Positions 21,736 to 34,237 of a DNA stretch of 64,000 bases are shown one piece after another. Below the pieces are notes generated by a model. It was not told the origin of the DNA and searched no databases. It saw only the letters and a program-made list of their open reading frames with translations. The first letter of the stretch is position 1. Each line of letters starts with the position of its first letter. Both the position numbers and the translations under genes were made by a program. Source of the stretch: Calliphora vicina (Eukaryota; Arthropoda; Insecta; Diptera; Calliphoridae); NCBI RefSeq assembly GCF_958450345.1, contig NC_088784.1, positions 58,770,247 through 58,834,246 on the forward strand, read 5' to 3'.

Positions 21736-22500
21736 TTCATGTCAAGTGAACCAACTTTTGAAATCGATGTCTTCCGATCGGGATGAAATTTGCACCAAGG
21801 TTAGCTCTATTGGATAGTAACTCAGACACAATTTTTCAACAACATCGGTCGAGAACTCTCTGAGTTATAGGGGGTAAAATTTTGACAATTTGGTCAAACA
21901 GGGGTTTTTTCTTATCCATGTAACTTATTACCTATTGTTCTTAGCAAAATGTGTCCCAAATAGTATAGATAGCTATTTCTTCGATCTTTCGAAAAAAAAT
22001 ATTTAAAAAAAAAAATAAAAAATTTTTAATATTTTTTTTCCGAAATCAAAAACTTTTTTGACTTTTTTTTAAAATGCGTCCTTTTTTTTTTTTTTTTTTT
22101 TTTTAAAATAAAGTTTAGATATTTTCCTTGAACACCTACTTGGTCGCTTAGTGGGATGCGAGTGGGGTATCTATCAAAATAAATATTTTGTAACTCAAAA
22201 CATAAAATTTTTGACTTTTTTTGCAAAATCAAAAACTTTGTTGACTTTTTTTTTCAAAATGGACCATTTTTTAATCTTTTTTTTTAGGTCAAACAAGAGC
22301 TTAGATATTATCCTTGAAGACCCTTTTGGTCGCTTAGTGGGATGCGAGTGGGATATCTATCAAAATAAATATTTTTTAACTCAAGACTTACAATTTTTGA
22401 CTTTTTTTTTTTTGCAAATACGATTTTTTTTCCAAATGGGCCCTTTTTTAAAATTTTTTTTTTTTTTTTTTTTTACGGGGTATAAAAATGAAACCCCGTA
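21736..22500. repeat. Dispersed repeat with a 186-bp internal tandem duplication
   Basis: Begins near ggggcatttcatgtcaagtg. The phrase ggtcgcttagtgggatgcga occurs at 22142 and 22328 (period 186), each followed by 'tatctatcaaaataaatatt' and a long T-run. A related single piece is at 52188-52260. The open frame 22151-22501 is low complexity and not a gene. Confidence 0.65.
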
Positions 22501-22857
22501 AAACGCCGGGTACAAGAAGATGGTCATATTTGAAATAAACTTCGTTTACTTGTATATATTTAATTTAAAACTTCATTTACCACTGAAATTTATGAAATGT
22601 TACTCCCATTGTTGTTCTTACTATATAGTTCTAAAAAGTAAATTGTAAAGGAAACATACAACAAATTTTATTTCATTTAACTTTGTATTCATTAACATAA
22701 TTATCAAGTGATTTAAATAACAAAAAAAAACTCTATACAAAAAGGAGCAAATTAAAGGGAAAACATGCAAGAAAATGAAGTCGAACATGTTCGACCATAC
22801 AATATTCTATAACATCTGGTAGTAGCAATTTATTGAAAAATTTTCTATTTATTATTA

Positions 22858-22972
22858 ACCCCCATTAACACGAAGCCTGGTTATGTGTTAACTAATAGTT
22901 ATACTGACATTTTTCATACAACAATAATTTTAACTGACAGTATAACTATTAGTTAACAGGCTTCAAAAACGG
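22858..22972. mobile_element. Hairpin MITE, copy 1 (right end lost)
   Basis: ccccattaacacgaagcctg .. tgttaactaatagttatact on the left and the inverse agtataactattagttaaca on the right fold into a stem. The full version is at 51867-51992. Confidence 0.65.
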
Positions 22973-23109
22973 CATAATCCCGCCAAATCCAGGATGTATA
23001 GACTTTGCCATGTTAAGAGTTATGTATTTTGACAACACTTCTTAAAAGATATAAAATAATTGCATAAAGAATTCAAAAATGCTAAATTTCCATTTAATAA
23101 AAAAATTTA

Positions 23110-23405
23110 ATAAAACCGGTTAACCGTTTTTTGAAGACAAAATTGAAACCGCTTAATCGGTTTTTTTAAAACACAATAATAGAAACCGGTTTTTTCAAAA
23201 ACACACTTTTTCGGTTAAACCGCAAACCGGTTTTTTAAATTTGCCGGTTTTTTGGACCGGTTAACCGTTATTTGAAGACAAAAATGAAACCGCTTAATCG
23301 GTTTTTTTAAAACACAATAATAGAAACCGGTTTTTTCAAAAACACACTTTTTCGGTTAAACCGCAAACCGGTTTTTTAAATTTGCCGGTTTTTTGGACAC
23401 CCTAA
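23110..23405. repeat. Tandem duplication, two 141-bp CCGGTT units
   Basis: Unit starts accggttaaccg at 23115 and again at 23256. The two units are almost identical across 141 bp and end in cggttttttggac. Belongs to the CCGGTT-rich family at 3857-4334 and 9003-9115. Confidence 0.75.
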
Positions 23406-24243
23406 TTGAGAATACAAGGGGTATAAGTGAAACCTTTTCAATTTCAATATTTATTTATCTTAGTAAAAGGAATTCATATATTTCTAACCTGTTGAAATTA
23501 AAATATGAGTCAAGGGTTTTCAGTTTATCTTTGAGCTCAGTTTTCTCAAATTTGTCCCTTATGCTGTAAGGACTTCAAGTATATTCATTAAATTAAAAAA
23601 AAAATTGAGTATTTTTAACATTTATATCAAAATTACCTACCAGTCCTAATTGGAATGCAATGCATTTGCACATATTAAGAGGTTAATAAATTTTAAAACT
23701 ATTTATTAAGGATTTTTTAGAGAGCTATATTTCCAATCCTTATGTTGGACCTAGGGTCCGTGCCGTTTTCACCAAAAATATGTATTCCGAATTTTATTTC
23801 GATAACAAAATTTTTTGTATGTATTTAAATGTATAATGCTTTAATGCGAAGTTCGGGAGTAATCTTTGTATGGGTTAAATTTAATTTAGGAAATAAATTC
23901 AAAATTCTGACTTGTAGTTTGACTACGAAGCGTATAGGTAGATGTTAACCATACAAAGATCAGCATAAAGGTAAAATCACCTCCTATTATTGTGTAGGGT
24001 ATAAAAAGTTTAAATTGCAACACCCTGTTTATTGTGATGAAGCAAAGAAAAGTTGGCATAAAAATGAAAACAAGTATCAACACATTTTTAAAAACTAATT
24101 TAAACTTTTCAAATGATTTAATATTCATACAATTAAACGAATGCAGGTGTATACTACTTAGGGAGTTACTCTAACGAAAGCAATTTGAGTAACCACAATT
24201 AAAAGCAGATTTTCAAAGAGTCAAATATTCAAATTCAATTTTA
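23406..24243. other. Unassigned AT-rich DNA
   Basis: No supported gene. The minus frame at 24128-23886 is hydrophobic but lacks splice context or recognisable family, so it is not called. Confidence 0.35.
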
Positions 24244-24244
24244 A

Positions 24245-25215
24245 CAAGTAAGAAAGTATAGTCGGGCAAGCTCGACCATATGATACCCTACACCGACTAT
24301 ATGATGATTGATATGAAACTTATTTGATACAAATATTTTAAAGATATTTATGCTCGATAAAGTGATTCTCGGAAGTGTTTTCTCAAATGAGAGTAAAGAC
24401 TAATTATGGTGGGATTATTTGCGTATATATGAAACATATTTGTTTACTAACATATTTCAGAGATTTATTTACATTAAAGATATTTTCGATAATGGTGCTT
24501 ATATGGTAGATATTGAAAATTGTGGACCGATCGGTACTAAATTTGGTAGTACGAGTTCAGCTTGTATTTTTGCTGAATTTGTAGTTTGATAACAAAGTTT
24601 ACTTGGACGGACAGACCGAAGCACAGTAGTATGAGAAAAAAAAAGAGGGAAATAAATCAGTAACTTCTAAACCCGATTTGAATGAAATTTGACATGAGTA
24701 AAGAAGAAGTGTTGTCGAGTTTAAGTTTTGAATTTTGGCCGCATGTTTAAGTTTTGAATTCCTGGACCCGCTGGTATCAAAAAATTAGAGTAGGGTGGGT
24801 AAAAATTTTGAAAATTTTCAAATGCGAATATTTCCTAAGTTATAAGAGGTAATTGATAGCTACGTTTTTTGTAGTGCTCGACGAGGAGATTTTATATGTG
24901 TAATGGTTTTAAAATCGAAACACAGCCAAAGAAATAGGATCGTTTTAAAAATTGAACATAACCGAGGTGTCCTACTTTGGGGAACCATGGCCGCACCCCT
25001 TGTTGGCCCATGCGGCCAAAATTCAAAACTTAAACTCGACAACACATTCAAATCGGACTAAGGGTTTAGAAGTTACATATTTATTTCCCTCTTTTTTTTT
25101 CTCATAGCACTGTGCGAAAGTGATCTTGAGCAGATTGGTATACTTTAAGGTGGGTATTAAGCCAATATTTTTGCACGTTACAAACATCAGCACTAACCCA
25201 ATATCCCGGGGAATT
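24245..25215 (-). mobile_element. Mini-me-like element, family A (inverted), split by a foldback
   Basis: Begins with the inverse right end AACAAGTAAGAAAGTATAGT, hairpin gtcgggcaagctcgac, and runs to the core near 25115-25200 ('agtgatcttgagcagattgg'). The foldback at 24620-25112 interrupts it where the (GACA)n stretch stands ('ggacggacagaccgaag'). Confidence 0.7.
24620..25112. mobile_element. Foldback element with CACAGTG-type ends and a perfect 37-bp inner inverted repeat
   Basis: Outer inverted arms read cACAGTAGTATGAG.. and ..CTCATAGCACTGTG, followed by inverse copies of agagggaaataaat and aacttctaaaccc. Inside, 24709-24745 and 25009-25045 are exact 37-bp inverse copies (gtgttgtcgagtttaagttt..). 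Flanking bases CCGAAG / CGAAAG may be an imperfect target duplication. Confidence 0.7.
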
Positions 25216-28190
25216 TTTATTCATATTTGGGCTGTATGATTTAGCAGTGTAAAATTGTATATCAATATCGTAATTTCGTTTGATATTAATAAATTTTTAC
25301 ATAAAACAACTTGTAATTAGATTCTTTTCAATGTCTGGTGGGATTCGAATATTATCAAATGCGTGTAGACCAACATTTCTATTGTTGCACATTAGGTTGG
25401 TTCTCCAAAAGATAAAACGTTTATGATGTTTTAATAAGGAAACTCTGCAGTGTTAAATCCAAGTCCTTATATTGTCTCCATAATAATGGGGCAGTACTAA
25501 TCTACATACATATGTTCGTGTAAGTACAACAATTGTATGCATATATTTGTAAATCGCGTGTCTTGAACATAACAGTAAAATTATAGAGGAATATATGTAT
25601 GATGTGAGAGTATGTTTGAAATTAAACTCAAACATTCATACAAATGCCACATACATATTTATTTGTATTCATGCTCGCCCTGTATTTTTTAAGCTAAACA
25701 ATTGAATTATAAGGATATTTCCAGACAAACAATTGCTTTTTCCAAGAACTCAGCATGAAATGGGCGGAAGTACTTAAGTCGAAACATGCACGCATACATT
25801 TACAAGGTGGTGTAGAACATGAATGTTGAAGTTTATCCACAATTTAAGTATGTAGTTGCAAATTAAAATTACTAACAAAAGTAAAACTCAAATATTGGTT
25901 TGAACAAAATATGCAATGCATGTAACAAATTGAGTGCATCAAAGGGTGTGTGGTCGACAGAAACAAAAAAACAAATTTGTAAATATTTTAGTAAACATTG
26001 AAATTGTCCAAGTTTGTTGAAATAATTTATTTTAAAATACATATTTAAATGAATTTGTAAAGTATTAAGTGCAAATGGCTTAGTAGGTTTGTTAATGGGT
26101 TAATTAAAAAAAGTCACTGCCTAAAAGTATGCTACAAAATATAACATATAACATAATAGTTGTACATTTTATTGCTGTGGCAAACATAAAACTGCTAATA
26201 AAGAAATGTTAAATTATGTTAAATATGTGTTTACAGCAAAGGAAATCTGTAAAAAATTATTTATAAATTCAAGCATGAAGTAAAAAATCGGTACGAACTT
26301 TGTGCCAATACACTAATATCCCGGTTTGCGTCGCTAATTGGGCCATAACCAAAATATTAAAATTAAAAATAAGGAATTCTTAGAATAAAATCAAAAGCCT
26401 ATATCGAAGTATGTATTTTTGTTTTTAACTTTAGTCATCTAAGGATTTTCAATCTTGCTGATTTTGTTATGTATACAAGTATATACGTGTCTAACTAGCT
26501 GTTTTAGCTTTGTACAAACATTTTCATATTAACGACGCAACTTCGAAGTCACAGAAATTTTACAAAGACACAACTTCGAATTTGGTCTACACTTAAACGG
26601 TTTCAGTTCAGTTTTAGCTTTGTATAAAAATTTTCGTATTAACGACACAAATCAAAGCACTACGACGCAACTTCGAAACGTGCGACGCACAGTGGCTCCA
26701 ACTTTTTGTTAACTCCGATTTAATGCCATTCAATAGTAAACACATTGAAACTAAGGTAGCCAAAAATTAGATCAAAATATTGTCAATTGTGGGCTTGACA
26801 TGCTGTTAAAGTCAAATATTTTATGTCATTTTATATTAATAAAAATCAAAAGTTTCGAAAGAATTAATTCTTAATGCTATTTTCAAAATCAAATTAAATT
26901 TTGTCTCTTAACCATTAATAATTCATTACGAATTAATTCGTAGGCATAATTCCTTAATTCAAATCAATTACATAATTCAAAGGTTGAATTAATTTTATTT
27001 ATTTAATTCAGTAATAAATGAATTCAGTTCAAACAAAAGCCTTTGAATGCAGCTAAAGAATTTGTTATGTATTGTATTGTTATGTTGGAAATGATGTTAT
27101 GGAACCAATTGCTGAAATTTTTAATTCTGAATTAAGATTTTAGTGAAATTAGCTACAATTAATTACTTCTGGAGTTTTTTCATTACCAAAATATTTATAA
27201 TGTCTATTTCAATTAATAGATTTAAGCAGATTTAAAAAATTAGTTATTTGCTTCGAAAGAGGTCTTTTTCAAATCGGAAATGTTGAAGAACTTAAAATGT
27301 TAATTTGTATTAAATATACCTACTAAGAAAGTATTTTTGTTTTTTAAGCTCCTTATAGGGCCACACGAAAATCAATGTAACGCCTATAAATATCCAATAG
27401 GCACTCGAGGTTTAAATCCGCCTAGAAATATATTTTTCATAACGAGGTTTTATATTCAATAAGGGTTATCTATACTATATATAGACATGTTTGAATATAA
27501 GCCTCCGTTTACTTCTAAAATATGGCATCAAAGGTCAAAAGGGAGTTAATCTATAATAATAGATAAACTCCCAAGTATGAATATTAATTTTTAGACATGA
27601 AAAAAATTTTGGTTTTTCTATTGTTTGATGCTTTTCAAAAGTTTAAAGATTTTTAACCCTTTTTGGATGATTTGTTGTTATCAAACTGAACACACAAAAT
27701 AAACATTATCGTCACAATTAGCATCATAATCATGATCATCGTCATTATCATCATTTTGACTATGATGAAACATTGTATGCTGTCAGATGATTTTATGATG
27801 ATGTATGTAGTTGTTTTTAAATCTTTACAAAAAATATAAAAATAATAAACATAAATATTTCAAAGAATTATTACTCAATTATTAGATTGACCTTGTTAAA
27901 AATACTCATTTAACATCCAACCAACCTCCAGCAAGCAAAAACATCTTTCATTAATGGCCAACAAAAAAAAACTAAGAATCATTACAACAAAAAAGTACAA
28001 GTAAATAGGAGCGCAAAAGAACCGCATCACGGATACTACAATCTGTTTGTTGGAAGTATGAACGACCGAAAGAACCAGCGCACACGTTCTTAAAAATTAA
28101 AAGCGAAATTAACGAAAGTGTTTTTATTTGTTTAATAGATCAGAGGCGTAGGCCACGTTTATCATTAAAATTAATCAAGTATATACATAT
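25216..28190. other. Three kb without recognised genes
   Basis: AT-rich. About 26503-26655 contains a diverged direct repeat ('ttttagctttgta.aaa.attttc.tattaacgac', about 109 bp apart). 26860-27060 is rich in gaattaatt, like 38260-38700. No exon with convincing splice signals was found. Confidence 0.4.
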
Positions 28191-28347
28191 CGTTACCTTA
28201 ATATAGAAAGTCCCAAACTTTTTCTAAGTCGAGATTTTTTGGCTAAATATGATATATGAGTGGACCATTTATCGAAATAAACTAAAATCTGGGATTACAA
28301 AAAAAAAAACACAAATTAAGGCCTTTCTACATTGAGGTAGCGATATG
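28191..28347. mobile_element. Small MITE, CGTTACCTTAATATAGAAAG ends, copy 1
   Basis: TIR cgttaccttaatatagaaag on the left, inverse ctttctacattgaggtagcg on the right, interior with 'gctaaatatgatatatgagt'. ATAT on both sides may be the target duplication. Sister copy at 35697-35832. Confidence 0.65.
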
Positions 28348-28439
28348 TATGTAAGTTTTTATAAAAACCAATGAAAAGATGACATTTATTTGAAGCTTGA
28401 TAGAAATATATTTAAAAACCATATAGATTTATCTTTCTA

Positions 28440-29230
28440 TAACCAAATTATCTTTATTGTTATTCCGTTTATAATATACTGAAATATTGGTCGTAGAACC
28501 AAAAAGTATTAATGTCCGTCCGTCTGTCCAAGGCACGATAGGACCTTGAGGGAAGGACGTAGGAAAATCAAATTTTCCTGAAATATTCCCTGTTGATCAG
28601 AAATGTTTGATATCGAAAATAGGCAAAATGGTTCAAGTAGAACTAATGTTATGGAGCAAAACGTGAGACAACATCCAAAAAGGGCCGATATTTTTCAATA
28701 ATATTTAGATATTTTCTTTATATTTTATGGATAAAACCATGAAATTTTGCCAACATTGTTGCTATGACAAAAGACATGATCTGTTGAAAATGGTAAAAAT
28801 CGGCCCATAATTTCTCTTCCCGGAATATTGCTCTATGGTAAATAAATATCTAACAATAGCAGTACTCATAGCAAAAAAAAGTGCGAAGTAAAAATAAATT
28901 AAGAAACGATATTTTGTTTGGATCGATTTATATTTAACCATATCCCTCATATGAACATCGGCCCATAATTGGTAACAGCTCTCAAATATCGATTTTGAAA
29001 CAAAATTTTACACAGAAAAGTAATATGTATGCAAAAATCAAACTGGATTGGATTTTGTGAATAACGGTCCATATTTGACCATAATAATAATCATCATGTA
29101 CATAAAAATCGCCGTACCTAATTTTATGAAGTTCGGACCATAATTGGTCAAAGGTCCTTTATAAAAACCATTTGCGAAAAACACATTCACCTACAAAATA
29201 TGCAAAAATCGTACTACTAGATGTTATGAC
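28440..29230 (+). mobile_element. Old mini-me-like element fragment
   Basis: Contains the (GTCY)n stretch gtccgtccgtctgtcc near 28515, then diverged copies of the interior ('agcaaaacgtgagacaacat', 'ataatttctcttcccg'). Diverged from families A-C, closest to 31250-31775. Confidence 0.55.
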
Positions 29231-29445
29231 CGTTGTTCCGAGAATAACTATAACAACCGTAATATTCTTGTAAACATGGTTATTGAGAGGAAATTAAACC
29301 GAAAAAAAGCATCATGAACAGGTCATATTTGTATTAAAAAAATTTAACTTTATAAATTTTAACACAATTTTTTTTCAATGATTAGTATATAGTTATAGAA
29401 AATATAAAACTGAACAAATTTTGTGAACCAGATAAATATTGTTAT

Positions 29446-29754
29446 CAAGTTTGGCTACCGTTACCCCTAAACTGCCCTTTCTGATCAACTACCGTTGCCG
29501 AATTACCGCTGAAATACTGTTACCGATATAATCGTAATTACCGTTACCGATGCTTCATAAATAGTTTAAATTATAAAAATATTCAATAATTTAGTTTATT
29601 GAAATATACAAAATTTAGAATATTAGAAAATACTACGATTACCTTTGTCAATTTATTTTAAATTTTTAAACATTATTAATAATTTAATTCAGGATGAAAT
29701 TACCGTTACCGAAATAATCCAAATTAACGTTAGCGAATCGGTAGCCAAGCTTGG
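29446..29754. mobile_element. MITE with CAAGTTTGGCTACCG ends
   Basis: Left caagtttggctaccgttacc, right inverse ggtagccaagcttg. Internal taccgttaccgat repeats. About 309 bp. Confidence 0.55.
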
Positions 29755-30399
29755 TTTTATACAAGGTTTATTGATTATTCATTTTAGAACAATTATTTCA
29801 CAGACGAATAATATATGTATATAAAATTGATTGAATAGTGATTTGATGTTTTGTCTTACTCTAAACTACGCTACTGTTTCAAATAAATTATCTTTTTGTT
29901 CTCGCTTCACAAATTATATTTTATTATTAGAATTATAGAATTATGTGTTTGTTTTTGTTTGTATTGAATATTTAATGTTCATAATAATCAAATATTACTT
30001 CATATAAAAAATTAGATGTTTAGGGCGTATTCTATTGTATGCAACTGAGATGAGCTGTTAAAATGATCAGACTTAAATGGGTTTTTTCTAATACATCAAA
30101 AGACATAAAGATTTTATCAATTATGACTAAACATTAGTGTTGTTTTTGTTGTTTTATAAACATTTTTTGGAAGTATATTATTTGAAATTTTTTAATATAG
30201 GAATATTAAAACGAAATAGGGTTTACACAAAATATTTGGCTATTTATACATTGTTTTATAAAACGAACAATGTGGGGTACAATTCGGGGACAAATACTTA
30301 CCACAACAGCTTATAATGACTAGAAAGTAAGCAGTTATATACCAGATATTAAATAAGTGCCATCATCCCTTTTTCAGACATTTATGTAAAATTATAAGA
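29755..30399. other. Unassigned AT-rich DNA
   Basis: Nothing recognisable. Confidence 0.4.
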
Positions 30400-31250
30400 G
30401 AGTTATTCGTTTGAAGAATGTTGTAATCTCAAGATGTTTAGATATAACATTGTTTGGTAGGTGGCTAACCCCTCATTCCGATCCGTTCCATTTTGGTTAG
30501 ACTCCATGCACTGTTAATAAGTGGTTTTAGGTTGAAAACTGTCACAATTATAGTTCTGCAGATATTCGCAAATACTATTTACTTAGCATGGGAGGTGCCA
30601 CGCCCACTTATAAACTCCTGCACATTTTCAGCCAGATTATATAAAATGATATGATAGCTATTCGGACAAAGCTTGAAGAATCTTGTAATTATAGTTCTTC
30701 TTATTTCTAAATAACTATTTAGTTTGTATGGGAGGTAACTCACCCCCAGTGAGTAAAAATTTCAATGATTGGTCTAGTGGTACAAACATACAAATAAACA
30801 GTCATATATATGGATAAATACAAAATTCCTTTGAAGATAAACTTTTGAAAAGGTACTTTCTAAATAGTACATTGTTTTGTAATTATTTTGTGAGCTTAAT
30901 TAAAAATATTTTTCTTTTAAAACAAATATTGAATGTTTAATAACTAAAGGTACCAATTTTTCCCATTTCCCCCCTTTGCAATCCAAGTTATAAAAAAGAT
31001 ATAGTTCATTGATGCTACCAAGTAAGGATCTATCTACGTTCCAAATTTCAATCAAATCAGTTTAGTCTTTGTAGTTTAAGAACTGAAGGTACCAATTTTA
31101 CCGGCTTTATCCCTTTCTGGTCCAAGTATTGAAACAAGAGATAGCCTATTGACGCATTCAAGTTTCAAATTTAAGTAAAATCGGTTCAGTGATTGTCAAA
31201 CAAATAAACAAACTTACACAGACATTTATATGGATTAGAATTATTTATGA
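30400..31250. repeat. Old dispersed repeat with 'ccacgcccac' modules
   Basis: Repeated, diverged module 'tatgggaggt.ac.cccac.....cattttcagcca..tt' at about 30585, 30725 and below, each followed by 'aattatagttct'. Non-coding. Related pieces at 2880-3220 and 31830-32060. Confidence 0.5.
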
Positions 31251-31775
31251 TTATTTAAGTGATTTTAGGAATTGGATTATATATGGGGCTATGGTAAAAT
31301 ATTGACCGATCCAAACAAAATTTCGTTTTGTGATTTCTTTTTACATAGTACTTATGTTTGTTGCATTTTGTAGGGATACTGCTTTTATATATGCATTCAT
31401 ATTGGAGAACCAATTTTTGCAATTATCAATGGAGCTTGTATTTTTATCAAAAGACAACTTGTTCGAAATTTCATGGTATTATCTGCAACATATTTAAAGA
31501 AAATAGCAAAAAAAATTTAAAAATATTAAATTTTTTGGAGGTTGTCTGACATTTTGGTCCACAAGACTGGTTTTAGCATAACGATTTTATCCGTTATCAA
31601 TACCAGACATTTCTGATCAATAAAAAATATTTGGGGAAAATGCCCTTCCCTAGAGACCCTATCGTGCAAATAACAAACTGATATTTTTAGTTCTTCGACC
31701 TATATTTCGATATGTTACAAACGGAATGACAAGTTAAATATATCTCCATCTTTTTGATGGTGGGTATAAAGGGCA
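31250..31775 (-). mobile_element. Old mini-me-like element fragment (inverted)
   Basis: Shares with 28440-29230 the wording 'ggttgtctgacattttggtc' and 'ccctatcgtgc' in inverse, and ends at the left-end hairpin with 'gatggtgggtataaag'. Confidence 0.5.
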
Positions 31776-31829
31776 AATACTTGTAAACAAATTGGATCAA
31801 TTGATATTCTATGTACTAGCTTAAACCGG

Positions 31830-32057
31830 TGAATTTCGCTAACCCATCGATAGGTGCCATTCCCACTAATCAAATCCCACCCATTTTCAGCCAAACTTCG
31901 AATACTGACAATAAATTAATTCGCAAAAAGTTGAAATACTTTTTCGATTATAATTCTGTAGATATACGCCCACGCCCATTTATAATATCCAATCATACCC
32001 AATTTCAGCCAAGCTCTTCACAATCTCACGAAGTTTTTCGACTTTCACAATTATAGT
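31830..32057. repeat. 'cgcccacgccc' repeat fragment
   Basis: Two modules with 'cccattttcagcca.act' and 'tataattctgtagatat' match 30400-31250. Confidence 0.45.
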
Positions 32058-32155
32058 TCACCACCCGCAGAGAAAAATATAGTTGGTCATTTAACAATAT
32101 TATAGTCACAGTAACTATGTACATGATTCTGGTAACCATAATAAAAAACCTTAAA
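32058..32155. mobile_element. Truncated copy of the CACGCAGAGAAAA foldback
   Basis: cccgcagagaaaaatatagt followed by 'attatagtcacagtaac' and 'atgattctggtaaccataat' matches one arm of 45644-46132. Confidence 0.6.
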
Positions 32156-32264
32156 AAAAATCTAATAATTTTTGGTGTATACTCATTTTTGAGGCTCACT
32201 GTATATCTTAAATTAATTAAACGTACAAAATTGTAATACAAAGTTATTAATTAAAATCTTTGAA

Positions 32265-32575
32265 TCATGAATTTGTGTTATCCGAAATATATTCCCCTTT
32301 AGCATCATCCCATACAGGAAATTTTACTTTTTCACGTTCACTACTCTTGTGGTAATCTAGCGGCTTTAAAACTGTATCAAAATTAGGAGATCTTTCCATG
32401 CGTTTCAAATCACTTAACTGAAATGAGATTAGAACATATGATTTCATTTCCATTGAGTTGTTTAATTTAAACACAAACAAACCCGCTCATTATTTTGCTG
32501 AATTTCAATTGAGGCTGTGGCAATATTTGAGTTTAAAAATAGATTTAATAAGAATAAAATTAAATAAAAATTCAT
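32265..32575 (-). CDS. Small secreted peptide, 81 aa, 2 exons, unknown
   Basis: Exon 1 32575-32483 (31 codons) encodes a signal peptide, MNFYLILFLLNLFLNSNIATA, then SIEIQQNNER. Donor CGG|GTTTGT, acceptor TCATTTCAG, intron 65 bp, phase 0. Exon 2 32417-32265 gives 50 residues beginning LSDLKRMERSP, containing KFPVWDDAKGEYISD, and ending in a TGA stop. The mature part is hydrophilic, without cysteines, so it is not a disulphide toxin or defensin type. I do not recognise the family. It may be a seminal, salivary or other secreted peptide, but nothing in the sequence shows which. Only the second exon is visible as a normal ORF. Confidence rests on the signal peptide and the in-frame splice. Confidence 0.6.
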
Positions 32576-32936
32576 TTTTTTTCGTTCGAGTTATTGTGGA
32601 GTAACTATACGATGATTGTCACACAAGTGTGTTTTTGATACTGATTCATTTAGTCACATTATAAATAAATGAAAATATATTTATTTACAGATATAGTAAT
32701 TTGTATGGATGTTCTTACAGTGAGTTGGTATTTTGTGAGTACTTTAATTTGAATGGAAATCTCATTATAGTGGATATGGTAAATAAACCAAGGGTATCTA
32801 AATAAATTTGAATATAAAAATAAAATCTTCGAATGGCTATAGAAGAGGTATAAATAGTTGAATTTATCCGATCCAATGTTGTGAGTTTTGGATCCGATAT
32901 GAGGCATTTCTCTGAAAAGTAACTTTATGTCAAATA
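32576..32936. other. Upstream of the 81-aa peptide gene
   Basis: No gene seen. On the minus strand AATCAGTATC (near 32645) could be an initiator, but no DPE or TATA box stands at the right distance. Confidence 0.3.
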
Positions 32937-33109
32937 TCAAATAAAAAATTCAAAAATGTTTGTTACTACGTACACCAGGGCTTTCCAAAGTATATCTGTT
33001 TTTGTATGCAAATTGAATATGTTGGTATTAATCAATATGACATTACCAAGTTCAAGTGAGTTATAGCTAGAACCGGTCCCTACCACCCAGGAATAGATAG
33101 CAGAAACTA

Positions 33110-33960
33110 CCATATCCGACCTTACACGATACTTGCGTGCGTTTTTTCCACTTTGTATTGAGCAACCTGAGACAGGAAAGGCGAAACGAAGCGTTGTTCT
33201 CAAACCACACAACCTAACTGAAGTTGTATAGGCCATCAATGCAGCCAAACCATAGAAGGCGATTTGCACATATGGTATAACCATGCTGATGTTGACACAC
33301 CTCGAGTATCTGACAATGGTGTTTAACATGTCAGTGAGGAGCCAGATTATACCCAGTGCCTGGAAAAGTGTAGAGTTTTTGCTATTCCCAATCCTGGGAA
33401 GGACGTGACTGAGGGATAATCCTACAGGCTGAAACGCCACCTACCAGCAACTCGACACCAGCATGGATTCCGCAGAATGCATAACACCACCACTGTATTA
33501 ATTGACATTCCTAATGAGATTTCACGGGGCTTTTATCAGCAAAGGCCTAGTGAAAGGCCGATTCTGCCGAAGGCCTTCTACACCATCAGTCATGCCTAAC
33601 AACATAAATAGATGGATCGTAAACTATCTGAGTGGCCGCCAGCCGTTCATAAATTTTAGAGATCCGAACATTTTTGGATGTCACCTTTGACAGCCTCTTT
33701 ACCTCCTCCCATGCCACTGCTATCACGAGGTTCTCAAAGCGCAAGTCGGCAACACATGGGGAATTGATAAAGAAACATCGTGGAGTGATACCCAGTGGAC
33801 AAATATTCAAAGCTGCCTTATGAAATATCACAGGCTGCATGTACATATGTAGATCACCTCGGAACATTATCTACCCGAGAAACGTTGTCCCAGTTAAGTA
33901 ATACAACGTCATGTTGTCAAAAGAGTTCCACTTGGGATGTTATCGAAGGATTCATGCCCC
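33110..33960 (+). pseudogene. LINE reverse transcriptase remnant (Jockey/CR1-like)
   Basis: Shifting plus frames spell typical non-LTR RT pieces: YGITMLMLTHLEYLTMVFNM (about 33270), KCRVFAIPNPGKDVTEG (about 33365), HQHGFRRMHNTTTVL (about 33455) and NRWIVNYLSGRQPFINFRD (about 33606), as in WKVARVIPIPKPGKD..QHGFR..HSTTTAL..RWI.NYL.GRQ. Stops and frameshifts occur between them and the catalytic YADD is not found, so the copy is dead. The 167-codon minus frame over this region (33440-32937) is antisense and not a gene. Confidence 0.7.
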
Positions 33961-34237
33961 GAACCTAGCATGCAAATGAACAGACCAATTATAATTGGTA
34001 TACAAGTCGAAATATCTCGAAGACTACCTGTATGATTTCAAAATTATTGCCATATTTGTACTGAGTGTAAAGTGCAAGAGCAGGTACATATTTCTTAAAT
34101 TTAATAAAAATTAAAAAATGCTCATATTTTCGTTTAAAAAAGCACTGATAGACTGTCTTCTCTATATATGAATTCCCATAAGGCATATTTAATTCAAATA
34201 ATAACAAATTACAATAATATACATACATATTTAGACA

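Noticed and set aside
22026..22501. Lys- and Phe-rich frames of 68 and 116 codons
   Set aside because: Products of long T/A runs inside a repeat.
24860..25051. 63-codon minus ORF
   Set aside because: Spans the inner inverted repeat of the foldback element.
32937..33440. 167-codon minus-strand protein
   Set aside because: Antisense to a recognisable plus-strand LINE reverse transcriptase remnant.
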